From Collinsella aerofaciens (lineage in GTDB: Bacteria; Actinomycetota; Coriobacteriia; Coriobacteriales; Coriobacteriaceae), in NCBI RefSeq assembly GCF_902364355.1, contig NZ_CABJDK010000003.1, positions 161,437 through 225,436 on the forward strand: a stretch of 64,000 bases of DNA, written 5' to 3'. Position 1 is the first letter of the stretch, and each line of letters begins with the position of its first letter. This document shows positions 34,273-43,597 of the stretch, in pieces. The notes under the pieces are model-generated. The model was not told the DNA's origin. It saw nothing but the letters and a program-made list of their open reading frames with translations, and searched no databases. The position numbers and the translations under genes were made by a program.

Positions 34273-37074
34273 GTGGCAAACGAGTACAAGCAGACGATGA
34301 ATCTGCCCAAGACCGGTTTTCCCATGCGTGCCGGTCTTTCCAAGTCCGAGCCCAAGCGACTCAAGGACTGGCAGGACAACAAGGTCTACGAGCAGGTTCT
34401 GAAGAAGAACGAGGGTCACAAGAAGTTCGTGCTGCACGACGGCCCTCCGTACGCCAACGGTCCGATCCACATCGGCCACGCCATGAATAAGATCTCCAAG
34501 GACATGATCAACCGCTACTGGATGATGCAGGGCTATGAGGTCCCTTATGTCCCCGGTTGGGACTGCCACGGCCAGCCGATCGAGCACAAGGTCGAGGAGA
34601 AGCTCGGCACCGAGAAGTTCAACCAGACCCCCACGGCTAAGATCCGTGAGCTCTGCAACAAGTTCGCTGTCGAGAACATCGAGCTGCAGAAGGCCGGCTT
34701 CCGTCGTCTGGGCGTGCTCGGCGACTGGGACAACCCCTATCTTACGCTCTATCACCAGCATGACGCTGCCGACATCGAGGTCTTTAAGGCCATGTTCGAC
34801 AAGGGCATGATCTATCGTGGCCACAAGCCGGTTCACTGGTGCAAGCACTGCCACACCGCGCTGGCCGAGGCCGAGATCGAGTACTCCGACGAGACGAGCC
34901 CCTCCATTTTCGTCCGCTTTGAGATGACCTCCAAGCCCGCCGGCCTCGAGGGCTTCGATGGCCCGGTCGACTTTATCATCTGGACGACCACGCCGTGGAC
35001 CATTCCCTCCGACCAGGCCGTTTCCCTTAAGCCCGGCGCCGCCTATGTCGCCGTTGAGCACGATGGTCGTGCCGAGGTCATGCTCGAGGACCTGGCTCCC
35101 AAGTGCTGCGAGGAGTTTGGCTGGGAGTACACCCCGGTTATGGTCGACGGCAAGCCCTACGTGGTTCCCGCCGAGACCTTCCACCACATCCACTACAAGC
35201 AGCCGATCTTTGACGGTGTTGAGGGCGTGGCGCTGCTGGCCGATTACGTCGGTGTCGATGACGGTACCGGTATCGTCCACAACTCGCCCGGCCACGGCGT
35301 CGACGACTACTTTGCCTGCCTCAAGGAGGGCATCACCGACATCTGCATGCCGGTCGATGACGACGGCAAGTTTTACACCGGCGAGGAGTTTGGCACCGGC
35401 GGCCCCTTCAGCGGTATGGATACCGATGAGGCCAACCCGCACATTATCGAGTTCCTGCGCGAGCGCGGCACCCTGGTCCTTGAGAAGAAGATCACGCACA
35501 GCTATCCGCACTGCTGGCGCTGCAAGCACCCGGTGCTCTTCCGTGCTACCGACCAGTGGTTCGTCTCGATGGACAAGACTGGCTTGCGCGAGCAGGCTGG
35601 CAAAGAGGTCCGCCAGAACGTCAAGTGGTATCCGGCCCACGCCGCCAACCGCATTGGCGCCATGGTCGAGCAGCGTCCCGACTGGTGCATCAGCCGTCAG
35701 CGCAACTGGGGTGTGCCTATCCCCAGCTACACCTGCGCCGACTGCGGCGAGAAGGTCATGAACGACGCCACGCTCGACGCCGTCATCAAGCTCTTCCACG
35801 AGAAGGGCTCCGACGCCTGGTTCACCGACGCTCCTGAGAGCTATCTGGGCGAGGCCTGCGTCTGCCCCAAGTGCGGTGGCCATCACCTCAAGGCTGATAA
35901 GGACATCCTTGACGTGTGGTGGGACTCCGGCGTGTCTTGGAAGGCCGTCTGCGAGTACCGTCCCGAGCTGGAGTACCCGGCGGACGTCTACCTCGAGGGC
36001 TCTGACCAGCACCGCGGTTGGTTCCAGAGCTCACTGCTCACCTCGGTGGGCGCCAACGGCCACGCTCCGTACAAGGCGGTCGTCTCGCAGGGCTTCACCC
36101 TCGACGGCCAGGGCCGTAAGATGTCTAAGTCACTCGGCAACGTCATCGACCCCAACAAGGTCTGCGACGAGATGGGTGCCGACATCATCCGTCTGTGGGT
36201 CGCCTCCGTCGATACCAGCTCCGACGTCTCCATCGACCACGAGATTCTCGCTCGTACGTCCGATGCCTACCGTCGTTTCCGCAACACGCTGCGCTTCCTG
36301 CTCTCCGAGCTCGAGGGTCAGTTTGAGCCCGAGACCGACGGCGTCGCCTTTGCCGACCTGCTGCCGCTCGACAAGCTCATGGTTGCCCGCCTGACTCAGG
36401 TCCAGGCCGAGGTTGACGATGCTTATGCCAGCTACGAGTTCCCGCGTGCCTACCGTGCACTCTACGACTTCGTGGTGACTGAGCTTTCCAACGTGTACCT
36501 CGACGCCCTGAAGGACCGTCTGTACTGCGAGAAGCCCGGCTCGCTCGAGCGTCGCAGCGCCCAAACCGTGCTGGCCGAGCTCTTCTCGATGCTCATGCGC
36601 GACCTGCAGCCGATCCTGTCCTACACGGTCGACGAGGCCATGGCCTATGCGCCCGCCGGCTGCGTCGATCATCAGAAGTACGCCGCGCTGCTCGATTGGT
36701 ACAAGTCGCCCATCACGATCGACGAGGCCAATGAGTTTGAGGGCGTGCTCGAGGCTTCACTCGAGCTCCGTAGCGCCGTGACCAAGGCCCTTGAGGACGC
36801 CCGCTCCGCCGGCACCTTCACCAAGAGCCAGCAGGTCCGCGTCAAGGCGGTCGTTCCCGCCGAGATGTACGCGCTGCTGACCGGCGACAAGGCCGTCGAC
36901 CTGGCCGAGTTCTACATCGTCTCCGATGTTGAGCTGACCCAGGGCGAGGAGCTCTCCGTTGCCATCGAGGCTGCCGAGGGCGAGTGCTGCGACCGTTGCT
37001 GGAACTACCGCACCACCGTCGGCGAGTACAACGGCCACGCTCATATCTGTAAGAGGTGCGCGAACGCACTCTAG
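34273..37074 (+). CDS. ileS: Isoleucyl-tRNA synthetase
   Basis: The 933-residue class I synthetase charges tRNA-Ile and edits Val-tRNA. It shows PIHIGHAMNK (HIGH motif, about residue 62), the CP1 editing domain with TTPWTIPSDQAVSL and GTGIVHNSPGHGVDDY, KMSKS in GQGRKMSKSLGN (about residue 617), and a C-terminal zinc finger (CDRCWNY ... CKRC). GTG 34273 was chosen since GAAAGGGG precedes it; the frame is open back to 34150 through the T-box. Regulation is by the T-box riboswitch directly upstream. A structured RNA follows the stop codon. Confidence 0.98.
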   Translation: MANEYKQTMNLPKTGFPMRAGLSKSEPKRLKDWQDNKVYEQVLKKNEGHKKFVLHDGPPYANGPIHIGHAMNKISKDMINRYWMMQGYEVPYVPGWDCHGQPIEHKVEEKLGTEKFNQTPTAKIRELCNKFAVENIELQKAGFRRLGVLGDWDNPYLTLYHQHDAADIEVFKAMFDKGMIYRGHKPVHWCKHCHTALAEAEIEYSDETSPSIFVRFEMTSKPAGLEGFDGPVDFIIWTTTPWTIPSDQAVSLKPGAAYVAVEHDGRAEVMLEDLAPKCCEEFGWEYTPVMVDGKPYVVPAETFHHIHYKQPIFDGVEGVALLADYVGVDDGTGIVHNSPGHGVDDYFACLKEGITDICMPVDDDGKFYTGEEFGTGGPFSGMDTDEANPHIIEFLRERGTLVLEKKITHSYPHCWRCKHPVLFRATDQWFVSMDKTGLREQAGKEVRQNVKWYPAHAANRIGAMVEQRPDWCISRQRNWGVPIPSYTCADCGEKVMNDATLDAVIKLFHEKGSDAWFTDAPESYLGEACVCPKCGGHHLKADKDILDVWWDSGVSWKAVCEYRPELEYPADVYLEGSDQHRGWFQSSLLTSVGANGHAPYKAVVSQGFTLDGQGRKMSKSLGNVIDPNKVCDEMGADIIRLWVASVDTSSDVSIDHEILARTSDAYRRFRNTLRFLLSELEGQFEPETDGVAFADLLPLDKLMVARLTQVQAEVDDAYASYEFPRAYRALYDFVVTELSNVYLDALKDRLYCEKPGSLERRSAQTVLAELFSMLMRDLQPILSYTVDEAMAYAPAGCVDHQKYAALLDWYKSPITIDEANEFEGVLEASLELRSAVTKALEDARSAGTFTKSQQVRVKAVVPAEMYALLTGDKAVDLAEFYIVSDVELTQGEELSVAIEAAEGECCDRCWNYRTTVGEYNGHAHICKRCANAL

Positions 37075-37214
37075 TTACGCGGTTTTACCAAACCGCGTAA
37101 CGGCTCGACGCTGCAAACCCGCCAGAGCGGCAATCTGCCTTTCAGCTTCGGCGGCATGACCAGAAGGTCTATGCCGCCTTGCTTCAAGGCACCTTGCTCG
37201 CTCTGGCGGGTTTT
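37073..37214 (+). terminator. Multi-armed RNA structure and terminator after ileS
   Basis: A first hairpin GTTACGCGGTTT / AAACCGCGTAAC (37073-37100) is followed by a 15-bp outer stem (37115-37129 with 37199-37213) ending in TTTT. Inside it lie a small GGC-AATCT-GCC hairpin, a 12-bp arm GGCGGCAT-GACC / GGTC-ATGCCGCC with a tetraloop AGAA (37150-37178), and a CTTG-CTT-CAAG hairpin. The outer stem plus T run is a plausible terminator; the inner arms are more elaborate than that requires. Confidence 0.75.
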
Positions 37215-37314
37215 CGCTGTTGGTAGCGAATCATCGGCTATTTCGTTGCTGGTCAATATAAGATATTGATTTGCGTTAAACGTAATTCGATGTTTTTGAG
37301 GGTAGGGGATTGAT

Positions 37315-37914
37315 TTGGGTCGTTCTGCGGATATGACGCCGCCTTTGCGTTGGCGGTTGGGTGTTGCTGGTAGCGTGGCGTTGGCCGTGCTGCTTGTTGA
37401 CCAGCTGACCAAGCTTGCGGTTCGTGCCGTCGGCGATGCTCTGCATGTGACTATTATCCCCGGTGTGATCGACTTCCTTTTCGTGCGTAACATCGGTGCT
37501 GCCTTTAGCTTGGGCGAGGGACATGGCCTCGCGTTTGCCGTGCTGGCGTTTGTCGTTATCGTTGCGATCGCGGTGTACTTGCTTCGCGCGCCCCAGCTTG
37601 CTCGCTTTGAGGTTGTGGGCATGGCTATGGTCGTGGGCGGCGCCATTGGCAATGCGATCGACCGTCTGGCTTTTGGCTTTGTGACCGATTTTATTGCCAC
37701 CACCTTCATCGACTTCCCCGTCTTCAATGTGGCCGATGTCGGCATTACGGTCGGTGTGGTGCTTGCCCTCATCGGCTACATGTTCTTGAGTCCTGCGGCC
37801 CGTGAGGTCGACGCGACCGCCGAACTCAACGCCCGTGACGAGGCCCGCGCTAAGCGCAAGGCCCAGCAGCGTGGGGAGCGTGCCCGCAAGATTCGCGAAA
37901 GGAGCGAGCGCTAA
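37315..37914 (+). CDS. lspA: Signal peptidase II (lipoprotein signal peptidase)
   Basis: The 199-residue membrane aspartyl protease cleaves prolipoprotein signal peptides. It has four hydrophobic helices (about 14-32, 60-78, 82-98, 140-160). Conserved elements are LVDQLTKLAV, VRNIGAAFSLG, GGAIGNAIDRL (first catalytic Asp) and FPVFNVADVGITVG (second catalytic Asp). The last about 40 residues are a highly basic Arg/Lys/Glu cytoplasmic tail. A TTG start at 37315 is favoured by GGTAGGGGA; ATG 37333 is an alternative. lspA-rluD is a common pair, overlapping here in TAATG. Confidence 0.94.
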   Translation: MGRSADMTPPLRWRLGVAGSVALAVLLVDQLTKLAVRAVGDALHVTIIPGVIDFLFVRNIGAAFSLGEGHGLAFAVLAFVVIVAIAVYLLRAPQLARFEVVGMAMVVGGAIGNAIDRLAFGFVTDFIATTFIDFPVFNVADVGITVGVVLALIGYMFLSPAAREVDATAELNARDEARAKRKAQQRGERARKIRERSER

Positions 37915-38927
37915 TGGCCGACATCCATATCCTTGTTGCCGACGATGCCGCTGGTCAGCGTCTTGACGCCTATCTGGGCGCTAATGACGGCTGCCCTACG
38001 CGCTCTGCCTGCGCGCATCTGATCGAGGGCGGTGCCGTTGCCGTCAACGGCGAGACATGCCTGTCAAAAAAGTATGCCGTGCGCTCCGGCGACCGTATTT
38101 CGGTCGATTTGCCCGAGCCGCACGATCCCACCGATGTGATTCCCGAGGCCATTCCCCTCGATATCCGCTACGAGGACGACTACCTCATCGTGCTCTCCAA
38201 GCAGCGCGGTCTGGTGTGCCATCCCGCCCATGGCCACGAGAGCGGCACCCTTGCGAACGCCTTGGTCTATCACTGTGGCATTGACCATCTGGGCACCGTG
38301 CAGGGCGAGGACCGCCCCGGCATCGTGCATCGCCTGGATCGTGACACCTCGGGCCTTATGCTCGCGGCAAAAGACGACGACACCCAGCGCGCGCTTCAGA
38401 ATCTCATCCGCACGCGCACGCTCGACCGCCGCTACATTACGCTCGTCCACGGCCACATTGCCATGGACGAGGGCACCATTAACACCGGCATTGCCCGTTC
38501 TACGCGCGACCGTGTCAAGATGGCGGTTTCGGACGATCCTTTCGCGCGCCAGGCCATTACGACCTTTAGGGTCCTCGAGCGCTTCGATTCCACGCGTTTT
38601 GACGATGGCTATACGCTCGTCGAGTGCCACCTGTTTACGGGTCGCACGCATCAGATTCGCGTGCACATGCGCCATATCAACCACGCCTGCGTGGGCGATC
38701 CGCTCTACGGTAAGTGCGATGCGCGTGCCGACCAGGGTTTGACCAGGCAATTCCTCCATTCCTGGCGTGTGGCGTTCGATCATCCCGTGACGGGGGAGCG
38801 CATTGAGTGCCGCGATGAGCTGCCGTGGGATCTCGCCGCCGTTCTGGATGACCTAGCCCCGCGCTCGCTCGGCCGCACTGCCGCCGGCGACGAAATCGTT
38901 CCGCAGCTCGGTCTGCTCGAACCCTAA
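37914..38927 (+). CDS. rluD: RluD-type 23S rRNA pseudouridine synthase
   Basis: The 337-residue enzyme of the RluA/RluD family has an N-terminal S4 RNA-binding domain (about 14-70) and a catalytic domain with the signature HRLDRDTSGLMLAAK (about residues 139-153, catalytic Asp in RLD) and HLFTGRTHQIRVHM. RluD acts on helix 69 of 23S rRNA in other bacteria; exact target here is inferred from family and gene position after lspA. The C-terminus extends past the core by about 30 residues. Confidence 0.93.
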   Translation: MADIHILVADDAAGQRLDAYLGANDGCPTRSACAHLIEGGAVAVNGETCLSKKYAVRSGDRISVDLPEPHDPTDVIPEAIPLDIRYEDDYLIVLSKQRGLVCHPAHGHESGTLANALVYHCGIDHLGTVQGEDRPGIVHRLDRDTSGLMLAAKDDDTQRALQNLIRTRTLDRRYITLVHGHIAMDEGTINTGIARSTRDRVKMAVSDDPFARQAITTFRVLERFDSTRFDDGYTLVECHLFTGRTHQIRVHMRHINHACVGDPLYGKCDARADQGLTRQFLHSWRVAFDHPVTGERIECRDELPWDLAAVLDDLAPRSLGRTAAGDEIVPQLGLLEP

Positions 38928-39009
38928 CCAGTATTAGGTGGTTTCTTGAACTCGGTTAGCCTACGGTAAGATATACGGTTGTTTACGTAACGCGTTCTCG
39001 GGAGCCTGC

Positions 39010-40305
39010 ATGCTCGCCTTTTTACAAACTAACACGCCCATCGTGATCTTTAATCAGATTGTGGTTACGCTACTCACGGTCTGCTTTCTGTACCAGGTGG
39101 TCTTCTTTGTCATTGGCGCTCTTCGTGGCGAGGTCGCGCCTCCCAAGGCCAAAAAACTCCACCGCTATGCCTTCTTTATCGCGGCGCATAACGAGGAGGC
39201 CGTGATCGCCAATCTCGTACGCTCTATTAAGGATCAGGACTATCCGTCCGAGCTCATCGAGGTCTTCGTGGTCGCCGATGCTTGCACCGACAACACGGCG
39301 CAGCTCGCGCGCGAGGCCGGTGCCATTGTTTACGAGCGCAATGACCTGGCCCGCAAGGGCAAGAGCTGGGTCATGGACTTTGGTTTCGATCGCATTCTCA
39401 ACGAGTATCCCGACACGTTTGAGGGCTACTTTATCTTCGATGCCGACAATGTTATCTCCCGCGATTACGTCTCCAAGATGAATGATGCCTTTGACCAGGG
39501 CTTTCATGTGGTCACGAGCTATCGTAACTCCAAGAACTTCGGCAGTTCGTGGATTTCCTCTGCCAACGCCACCTGGTATTTGCGTGAGGCCCGCTTCCTC
39601 AACAACGCGCGTAATATCTGCAAGACGTCCTGCGCCGTCTCGGGCTCGGGCTACCTTATCTCCGCCAGTGTTATCGAGGGCATGCACGGCTGGCAGTTCC
39701 ATACACTGACCGAGGACATCCAGTTCACCACGTTCTGCGCCATTCACGGCATCCGCATCGGTTATGCGCCGGCGGAGTTCTTTGACGAGCAGCCGGTGAC
39801 GTTTAAGGCGTCCTGGAAACAGCGCATGCGCTGGACCAAGGGCTTCTACCAGGTCTTTTTTACCTACGGCAAGCATCTGGTCAAGTCGACGTTCCGCTAT
39901 CATCGCTTTGCCGCATATGACATGTTTATGACCATCGCTCCGGGCATGCTGCTGTCCCTGATCTCCATGCTCGCCAATGCGACGTTCCTGATCGTGGGTG
40001 GCCTTTCGCATGGTTTCTTGGCTACCGAGGTCGAGATGCAGGCTTGTGCCGCCTCGCTTATCATGACGTTCGTGATGATGTACCAGACCTTCTTTATCCT
40101 GGCGCTGCTCACGACCATCTTTGAGTACAAGCACATTCATTGCGCTCAAAAGTGGCGCCTGGTGACCAACCTGTTTACCTTCCCGATCTTTATGTTCAGC
40201 TATATCCCCATCACGGTTGCCGCGCTGTTCCTGAAGGTCGACTGGGTCCCGACGCAACACGCCGTCAACGTTACCCTCGACGAGGTCATGCAAGGCGCCA
40301 AATAA
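39010..40305 (+). CDS. Membrane-bound family 2 glycosyltransferase
   Basis: The 431-residue GT2 protein has an N-terminal transmembrane helix (about 10-36), a cytoplasmic catalytic domain with FFIAAHNEEAVI, VVADACTDNTA, FDADNVISRDYV (DxD), ALTED-type LTEDIQFTTF, and the processive-synthase motif QRMRW followed by TKGF, then three to four C-terminal helices. This layout fits synthases of polysaccharides or glycan chains. Product unknown; there is no adjacent polysaccharide cluster. A putative promoter TTGAAC ... TAAGAT stands at 38946-38972, and a strong terminator follows. Confidence 0.88.
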   Translation: MLAFLQTNTPIVIFNQIVVTLLTVCFLYQVVFFVIGALRGEVAPPKAKKLHRYAFFIAAHNEEAVIANLVRSIKDQDYPSELIEVFVVADACTDNTAQLAREAGAIVYERNDLARKGKSWVMDFGFDRILNEYPDTFEGYFIFDADNVISRDYVSKMNDAFDQGFHVVTSYRNSKNFGSSWISSANATWYLREARFLNNARNICKTSCAVSGSGYLISASVIEGMHGWQFHTLTEDIQFTTFCAIHGIRIGYAPAEFFDEQPVTFKASWKQRMRWTKGFYQVFFTYGKHLVKSTFRYHRFAAYDMFMTIAPGMLLSLISMLANATFLIVGGLSHGFLATEVEMQACAASLIMTFVMMYQTFFILALLTTIFEYKHIHCAQKWRLVTNLFTFPIFMFSYIPITVAALFLKVDWVPTQHAVNVTLDEVMQGAK

Positions 40306-40313
40306 CCACCACC

Positions 40314-40354
40314 AAAACCACCACAAAGGTGCCTGCACCTTTGTGGTGGTTTTT
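40314..40354 (+). terminator. Terminator after the GT2 gene (ACCACC-type element)
   Basis: A perfect 18-bp stem (40314-40331 with 40336-40353, starting AAAACCACCACAAAGGTG) with a CCTG loop and a T run. The same AAAACCACCACAAAGG stem occurs at 32652 on the other side of the ileS region. Confidence 0.9.
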
Positions 40355-40385
40355 GCTTTTGAGTGACTGCCCAAGGAGGTTTTTA

Positions 40386-40808
40386 ATGGTCTATATCCCG
40401 TTTTGGATTTGTATCTTTGCCGGCGCGGTGATTGATGCCCGTGAGCGGCGGTTTCCCAATGAGCTTGCCGGCGTGTGTGCGGTGGCGGCGCTTGCAGGCG
40501 TTTGGCTCGACAGAGGTGTTAACACGGCGCTTGACCACGCCGGTCTTGCGGTCATCGTCTACCTTGCCCTTGTGCTCACTGAGTCGCTCTGGCGTCGTGT
40601 TCGCCAAGCCCCCGGCATCGGCATGGGGGATGCCAAGGCGCTTTTCGCGCTTTGCACGCTCGACCCTCTGGGTGGCATCGTGGCATTTGCCGCCGCGCTC
40701 CTGGTCCTTGCCCTCTCCTGCCTCATCACAAAATCGCGTTCCTTGCCATTGCTCCCGTTTTTGGTGCCGATTTTTGCCATAATCGAGGTTGTGGGCTGCA
40801 CTTTGTAA
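40386..40808 (+). CDS. Short A24-type prepilin peptidase-like membrane protein
   Basis: The 140-residue protein starts at ATG 40386 after AAGGAGG. It contains the two aspartates of A24 peptidases: AVIDARERRFPNE (near residue 20) and GIGMGDAKALFA (GxGD motif, near residue 80), within four to five hydrophobic segments. The N-terminal methylase domain of PilD enzymes is missing, as in CpaA/TadV-type peptidases. No pilin or secretion ATPase gene is nearby, so its substrate must be elsewhere. The dNTPase gene follows 31 nt later. Confidence 0.85.
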   Translation: MVYIPFWICIFAGAVIDARERRFPNELAGVCAVAALAGVWLDRGVNTALDHAGLAVIVYLALVLTESLWRRVRQAPGIGMGDAKALFALCTLDPLGGIVAFAAALLVLALSCLITKSRSLPLLPFLVPIFAIIEVVGCTL

Positions 40809-40839
40809 CCGATTGCGCATCCTTCTTAAGGAGCATGCC

Positions 40840-42087
40840 ATGGCAACTAATCAAGAATCGGCCGTCATTAAGGCGCGCATGGACCGTATTCCCTCGGCGT
40901 TGTCGCCCGAACTTTTCGAGCGCATTGCCACCGATCGTGCTTCGGGCTATGTTAACCCGTATCGTTGCAACGACGATCAGGTCATTCGTCGTATTGATCG
41001 CGCCGCCGACAAAGGCACGCTTATGCGTCCGGCGTTTATGCGCGATACCGAAAAGATTCTTCATCTTCCTGCGTACACGCGTTATGCAGGCAAAACGCAG
41101 GTCTTTAGCTTTCGCAGCAACGACGACCTGTCGCGGCGCGGCCTTCATGTGCAGCTCGTCTCGCGCATTGCCCGCGATATCGGCCGTGCCCTGGGCCTCA
41201 ACTGCGATTTGATCGAGGCGATTGGCCTGGGCCACGATTTGGGCCACACGCCCTTTGGCCATGCCGGCGAGCGTTTCCTCAACGATATCTATCACGAGCG
41301 TACGGGTCGTTATTTTTTCCATAACGTGCAGTCCGTCCGCGTGCTCGACGCGCTGTACGGCCGCAACGTGTCGCTCCAGACGCTCGACGGCGTGCTGTGC
41401 CATAACGGCGAGTACGAGCAGCGTGTCTTTGAACTCTCGGACATGGCGTCGTTTGACCAGTTCGACCGTACCGTCGAGGACTGCATTGCCACGGGCTATG
41501 GCGCGATCGAGCACCTGCGCCCCATGACCCTCGAGGGCTGTGTGGTGCGTATCTCGGATATCCTCGCCTACGTTGGGCGCGATCGCCAAGACGCCATCGC
41601 GGCGGGCCTGTTGTCACCCGACGCTTTTGACGATGGCCTGGGCGGGGCTTACAACAGCTGGATCCTCACGCACGCTTCTATCGATATCGTTGAGCATAGC
41701 TACGGCAAACCGCGTATCGAGATGAGCGAGGACCTGTTTGAGGAGATCCGCCGGGCGAAGCGCGAGAACTACGAGAAGATCTATAGCAAGGGCGGTATCG
41801 AAGGCGATTCTGAGGCAGAGTTGCGTGAGGCCTTCGAAAAGCTCTACGACCGTTGCCTGCAGGATCTAAATAAAGGCGACGAGTTCTCTTACATCTTTAA
41901 GCATCATGTTTCGCGCATTGAGCAGCAGCTTTCCTACTACGATCGCACCTATGCCTGGCAGGACGACAAGGATCAGGCCGTCGTCGATTACATCGCAAGC
42001 ATGACGGACGGTTATTTCTGCGAGCTGACGAGCAAGCTGTTCCCGGGTCTAAAGTTTCCGCATCGTACCTATATTAACGAACGGTAG
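40840..42087 (+). CDS. HD-domain deoxynucleoside triphosphate triphosphohydrolase-like protein
   Basis: The 415-residue protein, with ATG 40840 and AAGGAG upstream, resembles dGTPase-family HD hydrolases. The first His is in RRGLHVQLVSRIARDIG; the HD pair is in GLGHDLGHTPFGHAGE (about residue 144), and a downstream Asp is in RISDILAYVGRD. Such enzymes cut dNTPs to deoxynucleoside and triphosphate, controlling dNTP pools. The N-terminal about 60 residues are family-atypical. dGTPase and primase are neighbours in some Actinobacteria, but here it precedes rarA. Confidence 0.85.
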   Translation: MATNQESAVIKARMDRIPSALSPELFERIATDRASGYVNPYRCNDDQVIRRIDRAADKGTLMRPAFMRDTEKILHLPAYTRYAGKTQVFSFRSNDDLSRRGLHVQLVSRIARDIGRALGLNCDLIEAIGLGHDLGHTPFGHAGERFLNDIYHERTGRYFFHNVQSVRVLDALYGRNVSLQTLDGVLCHNGEYEQRVFELSDMASFDQFDRTVEDCIATGYGAIEHLRPMTLEGCVVRISDILAYVGRDRQDAIAAGLLSPDAFDDGLGGAYNSWILTHASIDIVEHSYGKPRIEMSEDLFEEIRRAKRENYEKIYSKGGIEGDSEAELREAFEKLYDRCLQDLNKGDEFSYIFKHHVSRIEQQLSYYDRTYAWQDDKDQAVVDYIASMTDGYFCELTSKLFPGLKFPHRTYINER

Positions 42088-42132
42088 TTCGTATTTATTC
42101 GGTATACTGTTTGTGGAAAACGTTTTTGATTG

Positions 42133-43497
42133 ATGCACGGGATGGCTATGGACGACCTTTTTTCTGCTTCGACGCGCGAGCGTTCCTTTCAGAATGCGCC
42201 GCTTGCGGTGCGCATGCGCCCCAATTCGCTCGACGATTATGTGGGCCAGCAAAAGGCCGTCGGTAAGGGCTCATGGTTGCGTGCCGCGATCGAGCACGAC
42301 GTGCTTTCGAGCGTGATTCTGTACGGGCCGGCCGGTACGGGTAAGACGACGCTGGCCCACATTATCGCCAACCATACCAAGAGCGAGTTTGTTGAGGTCA
42401 GCGCCGTGACGGGCACTGTGAAGGACCTGCGCCGCGTAATCGATGAGGCTAAGACCCGTCTGAACACCTACGACCGCCGCACCATTCTGTTTATCGATGA
42501 GATCCATCGCTTTTCGAAGTCGCAGCAAGATGCCCTGCTGCGTGCGGTCGAGAACCGCACCGTCATTATGATTGGCGCCACGACGGAAAACCCGTACTTT
42601 GAGGTCAACTCGGCATTGCTCTCGCGTGGTCGCGTGGTGGAGCTTGAGCACCTCAAAGACGAGGATATCGCCACGCTTATTGAGCGTGCGCTCGAGGCGC
42701 CGCAGGGTTTGGGCGGCAAGTTCTCGGCCGATGAGGATACGGTCAAGACCATTTGTACGCTGGCTGCGGGTGATGCACGCTCGGCCCTGACGACACTTGA
42801 GCTGGCGAGCGAGATTGCCGTCACGCGTCCCGATACCGAAGGGACGCCAGCGCCGGCGGCGGGGGAGCGCTATCCCATCACCGTGGATGACGTAAAGATT
42901 GCCAATCCGCGCCGTGGGTTTTCGTATGACAAAAACGGTGACATGCACTACGACATTATCAGTGCGTTCATTAAGTCCATGCGCGGCAGCGACCCCGATG
43001 CCACCATTTATTGGCTCGCGCGCATGATCGATGCAGGGGAGGATCCTAAGTTTATTGCACGCCGTATTATGATTCAGGCTTCTGAGGATGTTGGCAACGC
43101 CGATCCGCAGGCGCTTTTGGTGGCGCATGCCGCGTTTAAGTCTGCCGAGGTCATTGGCTATCCCGAGTGCCGCATTAACCTTGCTCAGGCTGCACTCTAT
43201 GTGTGCTTGGCGCCTAAATCCAACGCGTGTGAGGCTTCAATCGATGCGGCGCTGGCCGATATCCATTCTAGTGGGCTTCGCGAGGTGCCGAGTTATCTAC
43301 GCGATCGCCATCGCCCGGGCAGCGATGAATACGGTGTGTATAAGTATCCGCACGATTATCCCGAAGGCTGGGTCGACCAGCGCTATTTGCCCGAAGGCTT
43401 AGAACGCGGTGCATTTTGGCAGCCTGCCGGCCGCGGTTGGGAAGAATGGCGCGTAGAGCAAAGCGAACGCGACCGCAGCGGGAATGCACCGAAGTAG
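42133..43497 (+). CDS. rarA: Replication-associated recombination protein RarA (MgsA)
   Basis: This clamp-loader-like AAA+ ATPase acts at stalled replication forks. It shows PLAVRMRPNSLDDYVGQ, Walker A GPAGTGKTTLA, Walker B ILFIDEIHRF, sensor MIGATTENPYF and the C-terminal tetramerisation region (AIKSMRGSDPDA-like AFIKSMRGSDPDATIYWL). Length is about 450 residues, the family norm. The start is uncertain: ATGs at 42133, 42142 and 42148 are in frame and none has a strong ribosome-binding site. A TATACT hexamer at 42103 is a likely -10. Confidence 0.94.
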   Translation: MHGMAMDDLFSASTRERSFQNAPLAVRMRPNSLDDYVGQQKAVGKGSWLRAAIEHDVLSSVILYGPAGTGKTTLAHIIANHTKSEFVEVSAVTGTVKDLRRVIDEAKTRLNTYDRRTILFIDEIHRFSKSQQDALLRAVENRTVIMIGATTENPYFEVNSALLSRGRVVELEHLKDEDIATLIERALEAPQGLGGKFSADEDTVKTICTLAAGDARSALTTLELASEIAVTRPDTEGTPAPAAGERYPITVDDVKIANPRRGFSYDKNGDMHYDIISAFIKSMRGSDPDATIYWLARMIDAGEDPKFIARRIMIQASEDVGNADPQALLVAHAAFKSAEVIGYPECRINLAQAALYVCLAPKSNACEASIDAALADIHSSGLREVPSYLRDRHRPGSDEYGVYKYPHDYPEGWVDQRYLPEGLERGAFWQPAGRGWEEWRVEQSERDRSGNAPK

Positions 43498-43597
43498 CTG
43501 CTGATAATTTTGTCCCACGTTGCTGCTCTTGGCATGTTCGGTCCCCTTTGGGGTACCATGGAAAGCGTCTGTAGTTCGATTCCTTTGGGAGGCTTGT

